Part shown: piece after piece, positions 21,507 through 33,116 of the stretch
Position numbering within the stretch: the first letter of the stretch is position 1
Layout: each line of letters starts with the position of its first letter
Assembly (NCBI GenBank): GCA_025331125.1
Contig: JAOALB010000080.1
Coordinates: 1 to 64,000, forward strand
DNA from: Mycogone perniciosa
Taxonomy: Eukaryota > Ascomycota > Sordariomycetes > Hypocreales > Hypocreaceae
Reading direction: 5' to 3'
Length of the DNA: 64,000 bases
The notes under the pieces: model-generated
Told to the model about the DNA's origin: nothing
Seen by the model: the letters and a program-made list of their open reading frames with translations, nothing else
The model's database searches: none
Position numbers and translations under genes: made by a program

Positions 21507-22955
21507 TCACTGCGTGTGGCATTGGGCCTGTCCGTCGCCCGCCTCCTCGTCCTCCCACTCGCTGGCGAATCTGGGATCTCCTTGGTCCTCACCCATCTAG
21601 TTCAAGTTAGCATGACACTGTCAAAATGGCATCTCATGGCAACTCACCTCCTCAATATCTCCGTCCTCATACTCAACCTCGTCAATCTCCTCTGCCTCCA
21701 CAGCTGGCAGGGGGGGCGGCAGCATCTTGGCCAAAGCATCGTACGACGCCTCGTCCTCCAGCCAGTCATCCTCGGGGAACTCAACCTTGACCAACAAGTA
21801 GAGATCACCGTTGGCCTCGCCCCGCTTGATGGGCATACCCTCTCCTGGGATCTTCAGGCAGTCGCCCGACCGCAGGATCTTGCCTCTTGGCCGGTCAAGA
21901 GATATGCCGCGGCCGTCGAGGTGCTTCAGCACGGCACGGTTGAACCCAGTCAGGGCCTCGCTCAACGAAACAGTTAGCTCCGCAGACAGGTCATTGCCAA
22001 GTCGAGAAAACACATCGTGATTCTCCTCCACCAGCGTGAACACAATATCACCCGGTATTTGATCGGGGTATTGATCAGCCTCACCCTCCAATACGATCCG
22101 CTCGCCTTGCATGGATCCGCGTGGGATGTAAATCTCCAGCACCTTCTTCTCCTGCGTCGTCCGCTTGCCCTTGCACTTCTTGCATCGATCCTTTTCCTTG
22201 TAAAACTTTCCGGATCCGGAGCAGTGATCGCACAAGACTGTCTCGCGCCGCATCATGCCCGGTCCAATCTGCCGAATCGCCTCGAACATGCCGTTGCCCT
22301 TGCACCGGTCGCACGTTGCTGGCTTCGCTTTCTCCTTGCCGCCGCTGCCCTTGCACAGGCTGCAGATGACCTGCTTGTTCGCGGAGAACTTGACCGTCTT
22401 GCCCTTGTATAATTCTTCGAGTGTGACCTTGTACTCCTGTTCCTCGTCGGGTCCTTTCCTGGGCCGGTTCGCCCCAGGCATACCGCCAGGCATACCGCCG
22501 GGTCCGCCGCCCATGTTGAAACCGAACATTTGGGACAGGATGTCGTTTAGATCGACCTCGGGACCGCCAGGGCCCCGGGAGCCGTCGAAGGCGGCCATGC
22601 CGTGGGTATCGTAGAGATGGCGTTTATCATCATCGCTGAGGATCTCGTAGGCTCTGCTGGCCTCCTTGAACTTGACCTCTGACTCTTCGCGCTGATCCTC
22701 GGGGACCTTGTCGGGATGGAATCTCAACGCAGCCTATGTATTTCAGGTCAGGGTTAATACAGTCAGAGTTGATAGGGCGCTGTGCGCCTGTGTGTTTGCT
22801 CAGTGCGAACCTTGCGATAGGCCTTCTTGACCTGGTCTGGCGTCGCATTTCTTTTGATTCCAAGAATCTCTGTTGACCAGCTAGATTAGACGGTGATCCC
22901 CCCAAGACAGATATTTTTGCGCACCGTAGAGGTCTGTTTCCCCTTCAGCAGCCAT
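21507..22955 (-). CDS. YDJ1: Type I DnaJ/Hsp40 co-chaperone, Ydj1-like, farnesylated
   Basis: Four exons on the minus strand: 22955-22925, 22869-22811, 22733-21648, 21596-21507; 421 residues (yeast Ydj1 is 409). It stimulates Hsp70 ATPase activity and delivers unfolded clients, in the cytosol and at ER and mitochondrial surfaces. The J domain starts at residue 6 with HPD at 36-38, then comes a Gly/Met-rich linker. Four CxxCxGxG-type zinc repeats have cysteine pairs at 154/157, 171/174, 198/201 and 214/217, followed by the two substrate-binding domains. The C-terminus CHTQ (418-421) is a CaaX box fitting farnesylation, which distinguishes the Ydj1 type. The first exon is only 31 nt. The CaaX box lies on a separate 90-nt last exon; retention of the last intron would give a product without it. 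Confidence 0.93.
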
Positions 22956-23648
22956 TGTAGGGGCTGAATGGTTGTTTTTTAATGTTTTATGCAGGTTCTT
23001 GGCTCGCCCTGGCCGATCAGTCAAAGGCTGGGAAAATCTTTTGGCGGAGCGCGGGGTCGCTACTAATCAGCGACTTTACAGTGGCTCTGGTTGGCAGAAT
23101 AGGGAGCTCAAGGCGGTAAAGTCAGGGGAGGCAAAGAAATCTTCGTTTTGTTGGATCTCGAGCTTTTACATGCACCAGGAACTGATGTATTTATGAGAAG
23201 GCAAGGTTTGGGGGTTGTTCCTCGCAAGGCCGTCTGCTAGGCATTTCACATGCGCAAGTTAAAGTCGCCGCGTTTGCGCCATAGCGCAATGCAGTTTGTT
23301 TGAGAGCAAACACACCTCTCAAGGCTACATGCATAACGAGCGTACTTTGTGGCATTGGTGGCTCTCTTCCCTGTAAATAATGAATACTCACTACGTGCAA
23401 AATAATTCATTGCTCATCAACCAAATTGGATTTATCCTTGAGCACGATACATTCGCCTGCTTTTCCTCACCCTCAGATGGACATCCTATAGATAGGCGTT
23501 ATCTTATCAGCCCTCCCGTATGCGCCACATGTGGCGTTACTGAACGACGCCTCAAAAATTCACCTGTACTTCCCAGTATCAAATATCTCGAACAATTCTA
23601 TGTCAATATGAATATGAGGGCCGACGTGCGGCGCTTTGACTTTTTATA
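22956..23648. other. Divergent promoter, YDJ1 / MSE1
   Basis: 693 bp between two divergent starts. I could not find a clean heat-shock element (three GAA/TTC units). No gene is supportable. Confidence 0.5.
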
Positions 23649-25723
23649 ATGTCTTTACTTATCCGTCGTTCGAGATTAACAAGGCCAAGAACCTGTTCAA
23701 TATGTAGGCCCTCAGTCCCTAACTGGAGCCGGAATTTTGCGATATCATCCTCAGTGTCATCACAAGGCGTCCGGCCTGACCCCCAGCAACTCAACACAAA
23801 AGATCTTGGGGAGAATAATTCTCAACGGCCAGCTAGAAAACTTGGGACCGCTTCAGGACTTAAGGCATTGAGGAACAAAACTAAGAAGCAAACGAATGAA
23901 GCCTCTGCCGAGATTGCTCCTCGCACAATCCTAGGCCAGAGCGCAGATCTTCCCATACGAGCTCGGTTTGCTCCGTCACCAACAGGATACCTCCACCTTG
24001 GATCCCTTCGCACGGCGTTGTTCAATAAGCTAGCTGTGACCGCATCCAAGGGAGGTGCTTTTATTCTTCGTATAGAGGATACGGACCAAGTATGTCATGG
24101 TGTACTTCAACATCGCAAAGAAAGTAATGCTGAATATGCCATAGAGTCGTCTTGTCAAGGATGCTGAAGAGCGCCTTCTCAATGACCTTGAATGGGCTGG
24201 ACTGTCATGGGATGAAGGCCCTGACAAAAGCGGACCGTATGGACCTTATAGACAGGTAGGAGCTCTGGCGTTTGATCAACCAAACTTGGACTCGGGCTGA
24301 TTTCACGGCAGTCTGAACGTTTGCCTATTTACAAGGAACATGTTCAGAAGTTGCTCGATAAGGGCCATGCCTACCGCTGCTTCTGCAGTTCTGAACAATT
24401 AGAGTCTCAGAAACGTGAACTTCACGAAGCTGGCAAGCCCACGCTTTACCCAGGGACTTGTCGCTCCATTGATGCGTCCGAGTCCAATCATCGTGCCGGC
24501 GACGGCGAAGCCCATGTGGTACGCTTCAAGGGTGAGGCGTTTGGACGGCCCAAGCTCCGTGATGCCATCTACGGGCCATTTCAGAAGAAGGACCTGGAAG
24601 AGGACTTCATCCTCATGAAAACAGACGGGTTCCCAACATACCACCTAGCAAACGTTGTTGACGATCATTTAATGAAGATTACACATGTCATCCGTGGCGA
24701 GGTGAGTGCACTCGGACAAAGTATAATAGCAGTTACTGATTTCCACAGGAATGGCTCATCTCCACCCCAAAGCACATTGCACTTTACGAGGCGTTTGGTT
24801 GGCAGCCGCCAACCTTTGCACACCTCGGCCTTTTAGTCGACACGGATGGCAGCAAACTCAGTAAGCGAAATGAAAGCGTCAACATGTCCAAATATAGGAA
24901 CGGCGGCATCTTCCCAATGGCATTGCTGGCCTGGCTAGCCAATCTCGGTTCATCATTCAAGCCTGATGTACAACCTCCTCGCACCATTGATGATATATCC
25001 AATGCTGTACGGTATCCTGTTCTCCTGATGGTTGGTTGCGGGACTGACGTGGCATAGTTGACGTTCAAGTTCACCAGGGGAGGCATCAAGCTCAATCTGG
25101 CAAAGCTCGATCACTTCAATGTCAAATATCGCGATTCTTTGCTAGGGAAAATAATCCCACAACTAGCAGAAAAGGAAGCGGAACTCATCGACCAACATCT
25201 AACACAGCCCATGTTGCGCGAAATTGAAGCCATCACAAACGGCCTTGGAGACCGAGAGCTGGCAGGCGACCTTTGGCGGAACCCGCTAAAACCGGTTCCC
25301 GCGTTGGCTGATGAAGTTTCAAAGGCTGGATACGTGTATAAAGTCTTGGCCTCTCAGCAAACTGGCTTCCAGAGTCCAACCAGCCTTATCCTCCAACACC
25401 CTTATTTATTCTGGCGTGTCCCCACCGAAAAATACAAAACTTCTCTCGAAGCATACGGACCAGATGAACGGATCTTGGACGCTCTTGAAGAAGCAGTTGT
25501 CCACGGGGATGATTGGGGTGATGGGAGCAAGGTGATGCATAACCTGCACTCCAAGCTGGGGCCTCAGGGTGTGGACCAGCTTACGATACACAACGTGGTG
25601 CGACTGGTTGGCGCTGGTGGCCAGAACGTCGTTTCTCAAAGCAGCTCCAAGATGTTCATGCTTCTGGGGAGAGATGAGTGGAAGCACCGTATTGGCGTCG
25701 TGAGAAGCATTCTCAATGGCTGA
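23649..25723 (+). CDS. MSE1: Mitochondrial glutamyl-tRNA synthetase
   Basis: Five exons: 23649-24089, 24145-24255, 24312-24701, 24749-25006, 25058-25723; 621 residues. It attaches glutamate to mitochondrial tRNA(Glu), and in many fungi probably also to tRNA(Gln) ahead of amidation. The class I signatures are both present: HLGS at 116-119 inside RFAPSPTGYLHLGSLRTALFN, and KLSKR at 350-354 (KMSKS equivalent). The RIEDTDQ, TYHLANVVDDHLM and THVIRGEEW blocks are typical of the bacterial-type GluRS family. The first ~90 residues are Arg/Ser-rich without acidic clusters (MSLLIRRSRLTRPRTC), consistent with a mitochondrial presequence. The C-terminal anticodon-binding region is helical and complete. 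It converges with noxR. Confidence 0.93.
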
Positions 25724-26958
25724 AAAGTGTGCTTTGATGCACAAAACGAGCACCAGTGTAGTGATGGGCGACATAAGAACGACAGTGCTGATACGGCGTT
25801 GCAGTATTCCGTAAAGGAGGGAGATCAACAAATAACCGAGAGGACTGCGTGAGGATCCAACAGCCGAAGGATAATTTGGCGGTAGTCAAGCTACCATAGG
25901 CATTAAAGGATCTGGTGGACGGTGTCAATGCTAAGAATATATCCTACACCACCATGACTACGGGGCGTTGTGACGGGAACTCTCTTCTCAGTCGGAGTGT
26001 ACGATTAGTTGCATTATCTGCGTAGGCAAAGACCTGATGTTTATTTCCATAGGCATTTGGTTACGGTATGGTATGATATGTACATTACAAAGAGTGAATG
26101 AGTATGAATAGAATGAGTGTATTCTCTCAATATGCTTCATCTACGACTTCATCAGTGCCTATAAGCACCACGCCCTCTCATCTCGGTTGAAAAATCTTAT
26201 CAGTATCAGAACTAGTAATTCGATTCCACACTTTTGCTAAGATAAAGCAAGACTAGACAGTCTGAATAGTTTGTTGATTCTGCTAAAAAAAAACAGCCAA
26301 CATATGCTCATCGCTAAACATGATCATACACTCGGGAGTTAGCCGCACTGCAACATTCATCTAAACAACTCCAACAAAGAAAGTGCACAGACAAAACAAA
26401 ATCCACATAAAATGGTATATTCAATCCACCGTTAGTAGCCCTGAGCTAAACTATACGCTATGTTACTATACCACACAGGAGAAAGAACCTGCTCTCTATA
26501 ATAGATCCCTTTACCCATGTGAAAAAAACCAACTCTCTCAGATCGACAGAGCTCATTCATAACAAGGAATAACAAAAAACAGAGAAAACGAAACAAGGAA
26601 TACAATATGGAAATGACCCGGCACTATTCAACACAGCCCTCCCGAGAGGTTACGGGCCGTATGTCTTTCCCACATTGGGTCGCCCGCTCCGTAAAATGCC
26701 AATAATATGTCTTTGTGATAATCCAGAGAGGGATAAAAACGACAAGTAAATACGAGACAGAATTTGGAGGAACAAAGGCCACAAGGCGCCATTATCGTTC
26801 CGAGAGGTGCCCGCAATGGCTCTAAACTCGCTGCCGGATGAAGGTTTCCGAGATGTCAGAGAGACAATAAACTGCAGTGTCATTATGTCGTAATCGGAGT
26901 TATAATCGATAAATAAAAAAAACGCAGATAGGGGTATAATAATGCGTTGCTAAGCCGT
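25724..26958. other. AT-rich convergent intergenic region
   Basis: 1.2 kb between the stops of MSE1 and noxR. It is noticeably A/T-rich, especially 26200-26600, with many short poly-A runs, and no coding signal. Confidence 0.5.
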
Positions 26959-28914
26959 CTAAACTTCGACAACCCAAATCTAGAAGAGGCGTTGTTAGCA
27001 TGGCCAAATTCGGAGACCGTCCTAACAACCCGCATGCCAATGGAGAGGGGAAGCCCTGGAAAGGGAAAAATGCTAGATGATAAAACTTACCTCCATCCTG
27101 CCAACATCCAGTCTCTGTCTTTTCGCATTGCTCCTGGCGCTCTGGATAGCCACATCCAAATCGTCTTGGTCGCCCATGGTGATCATATCGTCCGGTACAT
27201 CCTCATCCTTCATCTTGATCTTGAAGCGCCGTCGCATGCCGAATTTCTCTCGAATGCGATCCACAAAGTCTGGGAACTCGGTATCGACGCTGATCATGAT
27301 GTACCTCACGTCCTCGGCATGAACCTTGACACGGATCTTGCGCATTTCCACCCGCCTTGATGCCGCGCGGACCGGTCGAGATACGGATCCGGGACCACGG
27401 CGGACGTTGGATACTATCTCAAACTCGTCCTCATCGAAGGACCCTTCATCATAATCGGAGGCCTCCTCCTCCTCTTCGATGTACCGCGGTTGCTGTCTCG
27501 ATCGCCCTTGTTTGCCTCCCCGTTGCCCTTCGTACATGTCATACACCTCGCCGTCATATGTATCTTCCTCCTCGATTGTCCTAGTCGGTCTCCTTGTCGG
27601 TTCCCTCTGAGAATATCCCCTCGATAGTGGTACTGCAGCAGAAGCCGATCGCGTTGGCCTCGCCCGCTCTTGTGGAGAGATTGTCTTCTCATATTTACGG
27701 TTTGCCTCTTGTGTCTGAATGCTAAGTTTTGTGAGGTTTGGTTTTGATGAGCTGCTTCGGACGGAGGCACCACGACTAGGACGGTCGTTCTCGGGGGGAG
27801 GTGTGGGAGGAAAGACGTTGCGGCTGGTCGGTGGCTCGGACTGTTGTCTCCGGGACTGAATACCGGGCTTGACGAGGTTGCTGGCTGCGAATGAAACAGC
27901 CTCGGTTGGCCGGTCGTCCTTGGCTTCTGTCTTGACCTGCGACTGAGTGAGCAAGAGGGAGAGTTAGCTAATGATGTGCGACTTACGCTGATCTTCTCCG
28001 CACCAGCAAAGCCGGTGAATGCGTTTGACCGATCCGAGGCAGCCACCAGTCGTGCCTTGCCGAGATAGTCCTTGGTCTTGAGGTTGCGAACCTTGGCTTC
28101 ATTCGGCCGATATACGACGCCGACAGGTATTGAGAAGACAGTATAGCCCTGTAAAGTGTAAGTTTATAACCCCCGACAAAAAAAAGCAATGTGCGGTAGT
28201 GCTGACCTCGGCCTCTTCCCGTATAGCTTCGTCGATTACGCTGTGATCCTCCACCACCTTCTCCTTCGCGGCGTACGACAGGTCCTGCATACCCGCATCT
28301 TTTTGCTGCAGATATATGTAGCACAAGCCTCGGTTGAACAGAACCTCACAAGAGTACAGCTTGAAGAGGAGGCCCAATTGAGCGTAGTCGATCATGGTGT
28401 TGCCTCGCAGATACAGCAGGGTATCGTTGAAGTTGGCTAGGGCCTCTTCGAAGTCGCCGAGCAGGAAGTTCGACACGCCCTGCTGGAAGTAGGCGACGGC
28501 GAGGTATTGGTCGAGTCGGATAGCTCGCTGATAGCACTCAACCTACACGAAAGAACAAAATGCGGGTTAGGAACAGGATCTCGTCATCATCCATGGACAT
28601 GAGGGGCGGCGATTTGGAGGGGCATCAAGCGTGGGGGAGAGACGCACGGCTTTCTCATGCTCGCCCAGCGTAGCATGGATGACACCAATGTTGAAGAGAA
28701 TCTTGCTTGTGTCGGCGATTTTGTCGAACTCGCCGAGCGCTTCGTCGAACTCATTGTTGTCGTAGCGGGCCAGGGCGGCCACCCAGGTTTCTATTTCCTG
28801 TTCGATCGAGCCATGTCAGCGCACGCGATTCCTCAACATGAGACGAAACGAGCCGAGCCGAGCCGAGCCAGCAAGGCCATGATGTTGATTGGCACTCACC
28901 TGTTTTAATGACAT
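26959..28914 (-). CDS. noxR: NADPH oxidase regulator NoxR (p67phox-like)
   Basis: Six exons on the minus strand: 28914-28900, 28797-28648, 28542-28207, 28148-27987, 27942-27091, 26979-26959; 511 residues. NoxR activates the fungal NADPH oxidases NoxA/NoxB together with Rac, controlling superoxide production for hyphal tip growth, sexual development and host interaction. Residues 1 to about 165 are TPR repeats (MSLKQEIETWVAAL, ILFNIGVIHATLGEHEKAV, EVLFNRGLCYIYLQQ), as in p67phox. An activation-domain-like segment (PVGVVYRPNEAKVRNLKTKDYLGKARLVA) follows, then a long disordered Ser/Arg/Pro and acidic linker, and a C-terminal PB1 domain (about 421-511) ending MEIWVVEV. The first coding exon is 15 nt and the last 21 nt; without the latter the frame ends in an intronic stop after MEVSFII. 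A 4.2-kb gene-free region lies upstream. Confidence 0.92.
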
Positions 28915-31900
28915 GGCTTCTGTCTTTGCACAAGGTCACGAGCCGAACAGCGAACTGGTCAAGAACAGCTTGCCGCAGGCGCGTTGACCCAAAGGGATCC
29001 GAGGGATTGGCAGATATTATGCGAACGCGGTCTGCGGTTGGGACTCGGCACTTGGAATAATATGAGAATATTAATTACAGTGGACGATGGCCCAACTGTC
29101 TCGTGAAAGCAACGTCGTTGACTGTCCTTCGGGTACCAGGACGTCGGTTCCCCCGCTCTCGGTTGGGCTGGGAATAATAATACTAATAAACCAAGGCTGG
29201 TTGGTGGTGGTCTTGGTTCACAGGCCAAAAAAGAGAGACCCGCGAGTATGGTGGACGGTGCGTCTTGGCGAGCCGTAGCGTAAACAACAGGCGATCGATC
29301 CCGTGATAATATCAATCCTTGATAGCAGTGGTGGTAGCTGTGGTTTTGTCACTTGTCGATTCCAGAATCAACGACGACAACTGGAGTGATGGGATCTCTC
29401 GGCCCGTTGGCTATTTTAACCGGCTGATGATGACCGTTTCGTTTCCCTCCTTTCCAATAGTAAGAAACTATTACTCGCGTAGCTCTGAGAAGATGTCGAT
29501 AAGAATCCGCGGGCGATTACGAGTAAGTTCGGAGCACAATGGGGTAGTAGTGCTGATTACTCGTAAAATAATATCGCCTGGCTCTTTGTCGTTCCCAGCA
29601 AGGTACCGTACCTTCTCCTCTTTTTTGCGTCATATACAATCCGGCCGGCCGAATATTAATTTTAGTCTCAGTGTGATGAGATCCCGAATAGCGAAGCGTG
29701 AAGGCATCAAAATGTGATAAAGAGCAGGTTGCAGTTGCGTGTGTTGCAAAACTTGTGAGCGGACAATACAATACGGGCTGCCGGGCGCTATCGACGAGCC
29801 AAGGTGACGGGTTGAGCGGCGTGCATCTGGCTGGGAAGCAAAGCACGCAAAATTAACCAGCGAGTGGATAAAAGAGACAGGGAGGGGGGGTAAAAGCCGT
29901 GGCTTGCAGTGCTACTAGTAGGTACTATGTAGTATTAGGTATTAGTAGTAAGGACAGGAAGAATCGGGGCCGGCCCTTGTTCTGGGGGTGTAGCATCGTG
30001 GTTTTTGGGACATGGAACATTGAAATCACAGGCTTGGCTGCCGCAGTCTGCCACAGTCTGCCAGCGTCGCCTCGACTCCAAACGCCGAGAGAAACCAGCA
30101 GACGAAGCAGATGAAGCAGACGAAGCAGGCTGGGGCCAAGAAGGGAATCAGGGGGGATTGGGGGTCCGGATACGGAGTCGATACGGGGTGTACGGAGTAG
30201 TCTTACAGAGCAAACCACTCCCCAGTCCCCTTGGTTTGCCTGCAAAACTTGTCAGGATGTGACCTGAGATGCGTCGCTGCCGTCGTGGAACCAGAACCAG
30301 AACCAGCCGAACCAGAGCCAGAACCAGAGCCAGGGGGCGCGGGTCTGGCCACCAATGTCGCAGGCCGATGGTGGGCTGTGGCTTGCGCCGTCGCGTGGCC
30401 TTTGCTGTTGGGCCGTCTTTTCTTTGGATTCTGGGGCTCTGGGGTGCGTTTGCCTTTTTGGCCCTTTAACGAGAGCGTACGAGTACGGGTATTACTTCGT
30501 AGTACTACTCCATAATATTACTCATACCCCACTCGTAGAGAATCCAGAGCCAAGTCAGGGTAGTACTGACTACTACCTGATCCATAATGCCATGCTGCTC
30601 GTATAATCGACGGGATATTCGTTGTTTCCGTGCCGCGTTGTAATATTGTGCGTGTGTGTGTGAATGGGTGAAACTTGTTGGAAGCAGTCACCAAATCAGG
30701 GTTCAATTTTTTTGCCCGAGGAAAGCCTACGAGTAGAAAGGACCCGTAGACATGCAGCCCAAGACTCTGGGCACTCTGGACCATAATCCCTTTGGGCCAT
30801 TGAACGTTGGTGGATGACCTCATTGTTCCAGCCACGTGCCCCAAAACCATCAGAAGCCCCTATCAGAACAAGAGAAGCAACAACAAAAAAACATGCTCTT
30901 TTTGTTCTTGGCAGAAAATGATGCCCTTGGAAGCTCATCTCTTTCAGCACAACTCTTGCCGCATCATCCTATCTCTATCTATCTATGCGATGCTCTTGTT
31001 CCCTGACGTTTACGAGTACGTCTCTTTGTCTGCTGTACAACACAGCACTTGCATGGAACTTTTCAGGGGGCCCAGCTTGGCGAACGTGCGCTGTACTGCT
31101 ATGCTACTATTCTGGGACACAGAACGTTACAGTGCCCGGAATCAGCGGTTTGGGGCGGCCCACTGATTGGCCACAGGCGCCTCTAGGGGAAATTCTTGCA
31201 TGTGGCGACGGCGCGTACCTTTTTGGCTGCCCCTGAAGCGAAAACCAGCTCCAACAACCCAGAATCCAGAACTTCCATGATCCATGCTCAACGCTAACCA
31301 GCACCACCAACCAACCACCCGAGGCCCAGCCCTTTGGGCACCTACGACATGATGTGTGCGTGTGGAGCCTCTCCCGTGCTATTAAGCGCCGTGGAAAGTG
31401 TTGGTTGATGTGCAAACTGCAGGCTAATGCCCTTAGCTCATCCCTCCCGAGAGCGGATTGGATGGGCATCATGGGAGACCGGCTGGATGGTGAAGATGAT
31501 GGTGTCGTCGTTCATTCCCAGGAACTATTTTTAACCGCTCCTCCTGGGACCCGAGCATCAGGAGATGGATGATGAGCTTCACCGCTAGGATCCTGAGCAG
31601 CAACGAGTGGATAAAAACTCGGTCTTGGTGCCTCGTTCTGGATAGTAGATGGACAGGGTCCCATGGCTTCAAGGCCATCACCACCAATGGCCATGCTTCG
31701 TGGGCTCTCGTCCTGCAGGGGAAAAGAGCCGTCGACATCACTTTCCCTTGCGACGGCGCCTGGATGAATCTAAGTATAGAAGCACGTCGAGGATAACCTC
31801 ACCATCGCCCTTATGCAAGTTGGTTGACTTTCATCACAGGTCCGCCGGTCTTGGAGCTGAAATACCAGTTGCCTCTCAGCTTATTAGCTTTCCCAATAGG

Positions 31901-33116
31901 CCAGTGGACGCTTGAAGTGGGCGAATCGAACTGTCACTCAGATGGACTTAATGGAGCCCTCAGATACTCGACAACTCCATCCCCACATTCTCACCACTTG
32001 TATCCATCCTCGACGCGCCGAGGCTTTACATCTCTCTCCAGCCGAGATTTGGACCCATGGATGAATGAATTCTTCATCGTGGGCCTGCTAACTAGAAAGG
32101 CACAGCGACGTCATCATACTTGGTCTCCTCGTTAGCTCAACGCTATGCAGAATCACTCGATCGTCCGCCCTGATGAGGTTTGTTGGAATCCTATAGCACC
32201 TGCAGGTGTGGAGGGTTGCGCGTATGCATCACATCGCCTGACCAGCATGGAACATTCGACGCGGTCTCATGCTGGTGTCACTATCGGGTCTGATCGTCCG
32301 ATATCTGCCGAGAATCAGGCTTCCAAGTCTGTCTATTGCATAGACATGATTTCTATTTTCTTGATGGCATCACTACATTCATCAGCGCTCTCATCTGATC
32401 TCTCATGCACAGAACGAGCCAAATATCTTGGCATCCCGTGTTACGCAAGCCGTTACCTGCAACTGCCAAATACGCATAAGCCATCATATGCAAGCCAGAT
32501 GAGACCTGCTTGATCCCCCTTAGTTGAGCATTCGTCCCGTAATTCTGATATTTCAAGACCCTCTTGCCAAGGCAACACTCCTTTGCGGCTCTTCCACGGA
32601 ACGGTCCTTCATTATGGCTTTTACTAGCTCCTGGCAGGATCAGATGGAAAGCGAGATGTTGCTGTATTACGTTTGATCGATACAAAGTACTCCGTACTAC
32701 TGTACCGAATAGACCCTAGATGGTAGCACCGAGAAAGTCTCGGAGCCGACCATGTGTCAGCCTCTGCTGGAGAAACAACGCCGTGAAAGTTTTGACTTTT
32801 CACGTTTCCCCTCTATCATCTATCCCTAGCCCTACGTCTGCTACACAAGTCCATTAGGGTTGTTTTAAAGTCCCCGAAACACCATGTGTTGTCTACAAAC
32901 ATGGAGGCATAAAGGCTCGATTGTCAAATCTCCGTGACATGAAAGCCACGAGAGATTCTCCGAGACGCAGCAAGTTTAACAAGCTTGGAAAATAAACAAG
33001 AAAAATAAAAAGTAAAAAGGAGGAGGACATGACGTTTGGTAACTGGGGCTTGTTTTGCCCGTTCATTTCATATCGTTTCATATCATTTCATGAGAAGGGT
33101 AGAGAGTCGGATGCTA
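28915..33116. other. Large intergenic region upstream of noxR
   Basis: 4.2 kb with no gene I can support. Open frames of up to 122 codons (for example 32145-32513) have no recognisable domain and no coherent introns. It contains a six-base repeat encoding alternating Glu-Pro in one frame (30288-30334), a cluster of TACGGAGTA/TACTTCGTA-like motifs near 30191-30199 and 30480-30520, and TACTCCGTAC at 32688-32697. Its position makes it the likely upstream regulatory region of noxR plus the 3' flank of CCS1. Confidence 0.5.
30288..30334. repeat. CCAGAA/CCAGAG hexanucleotide tandem repeat
   Basis: About eight imperfect copies of a six-base unit (gaacca / gagcca) in tandem, in non-coding sequence. 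Confidence 0.8.
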
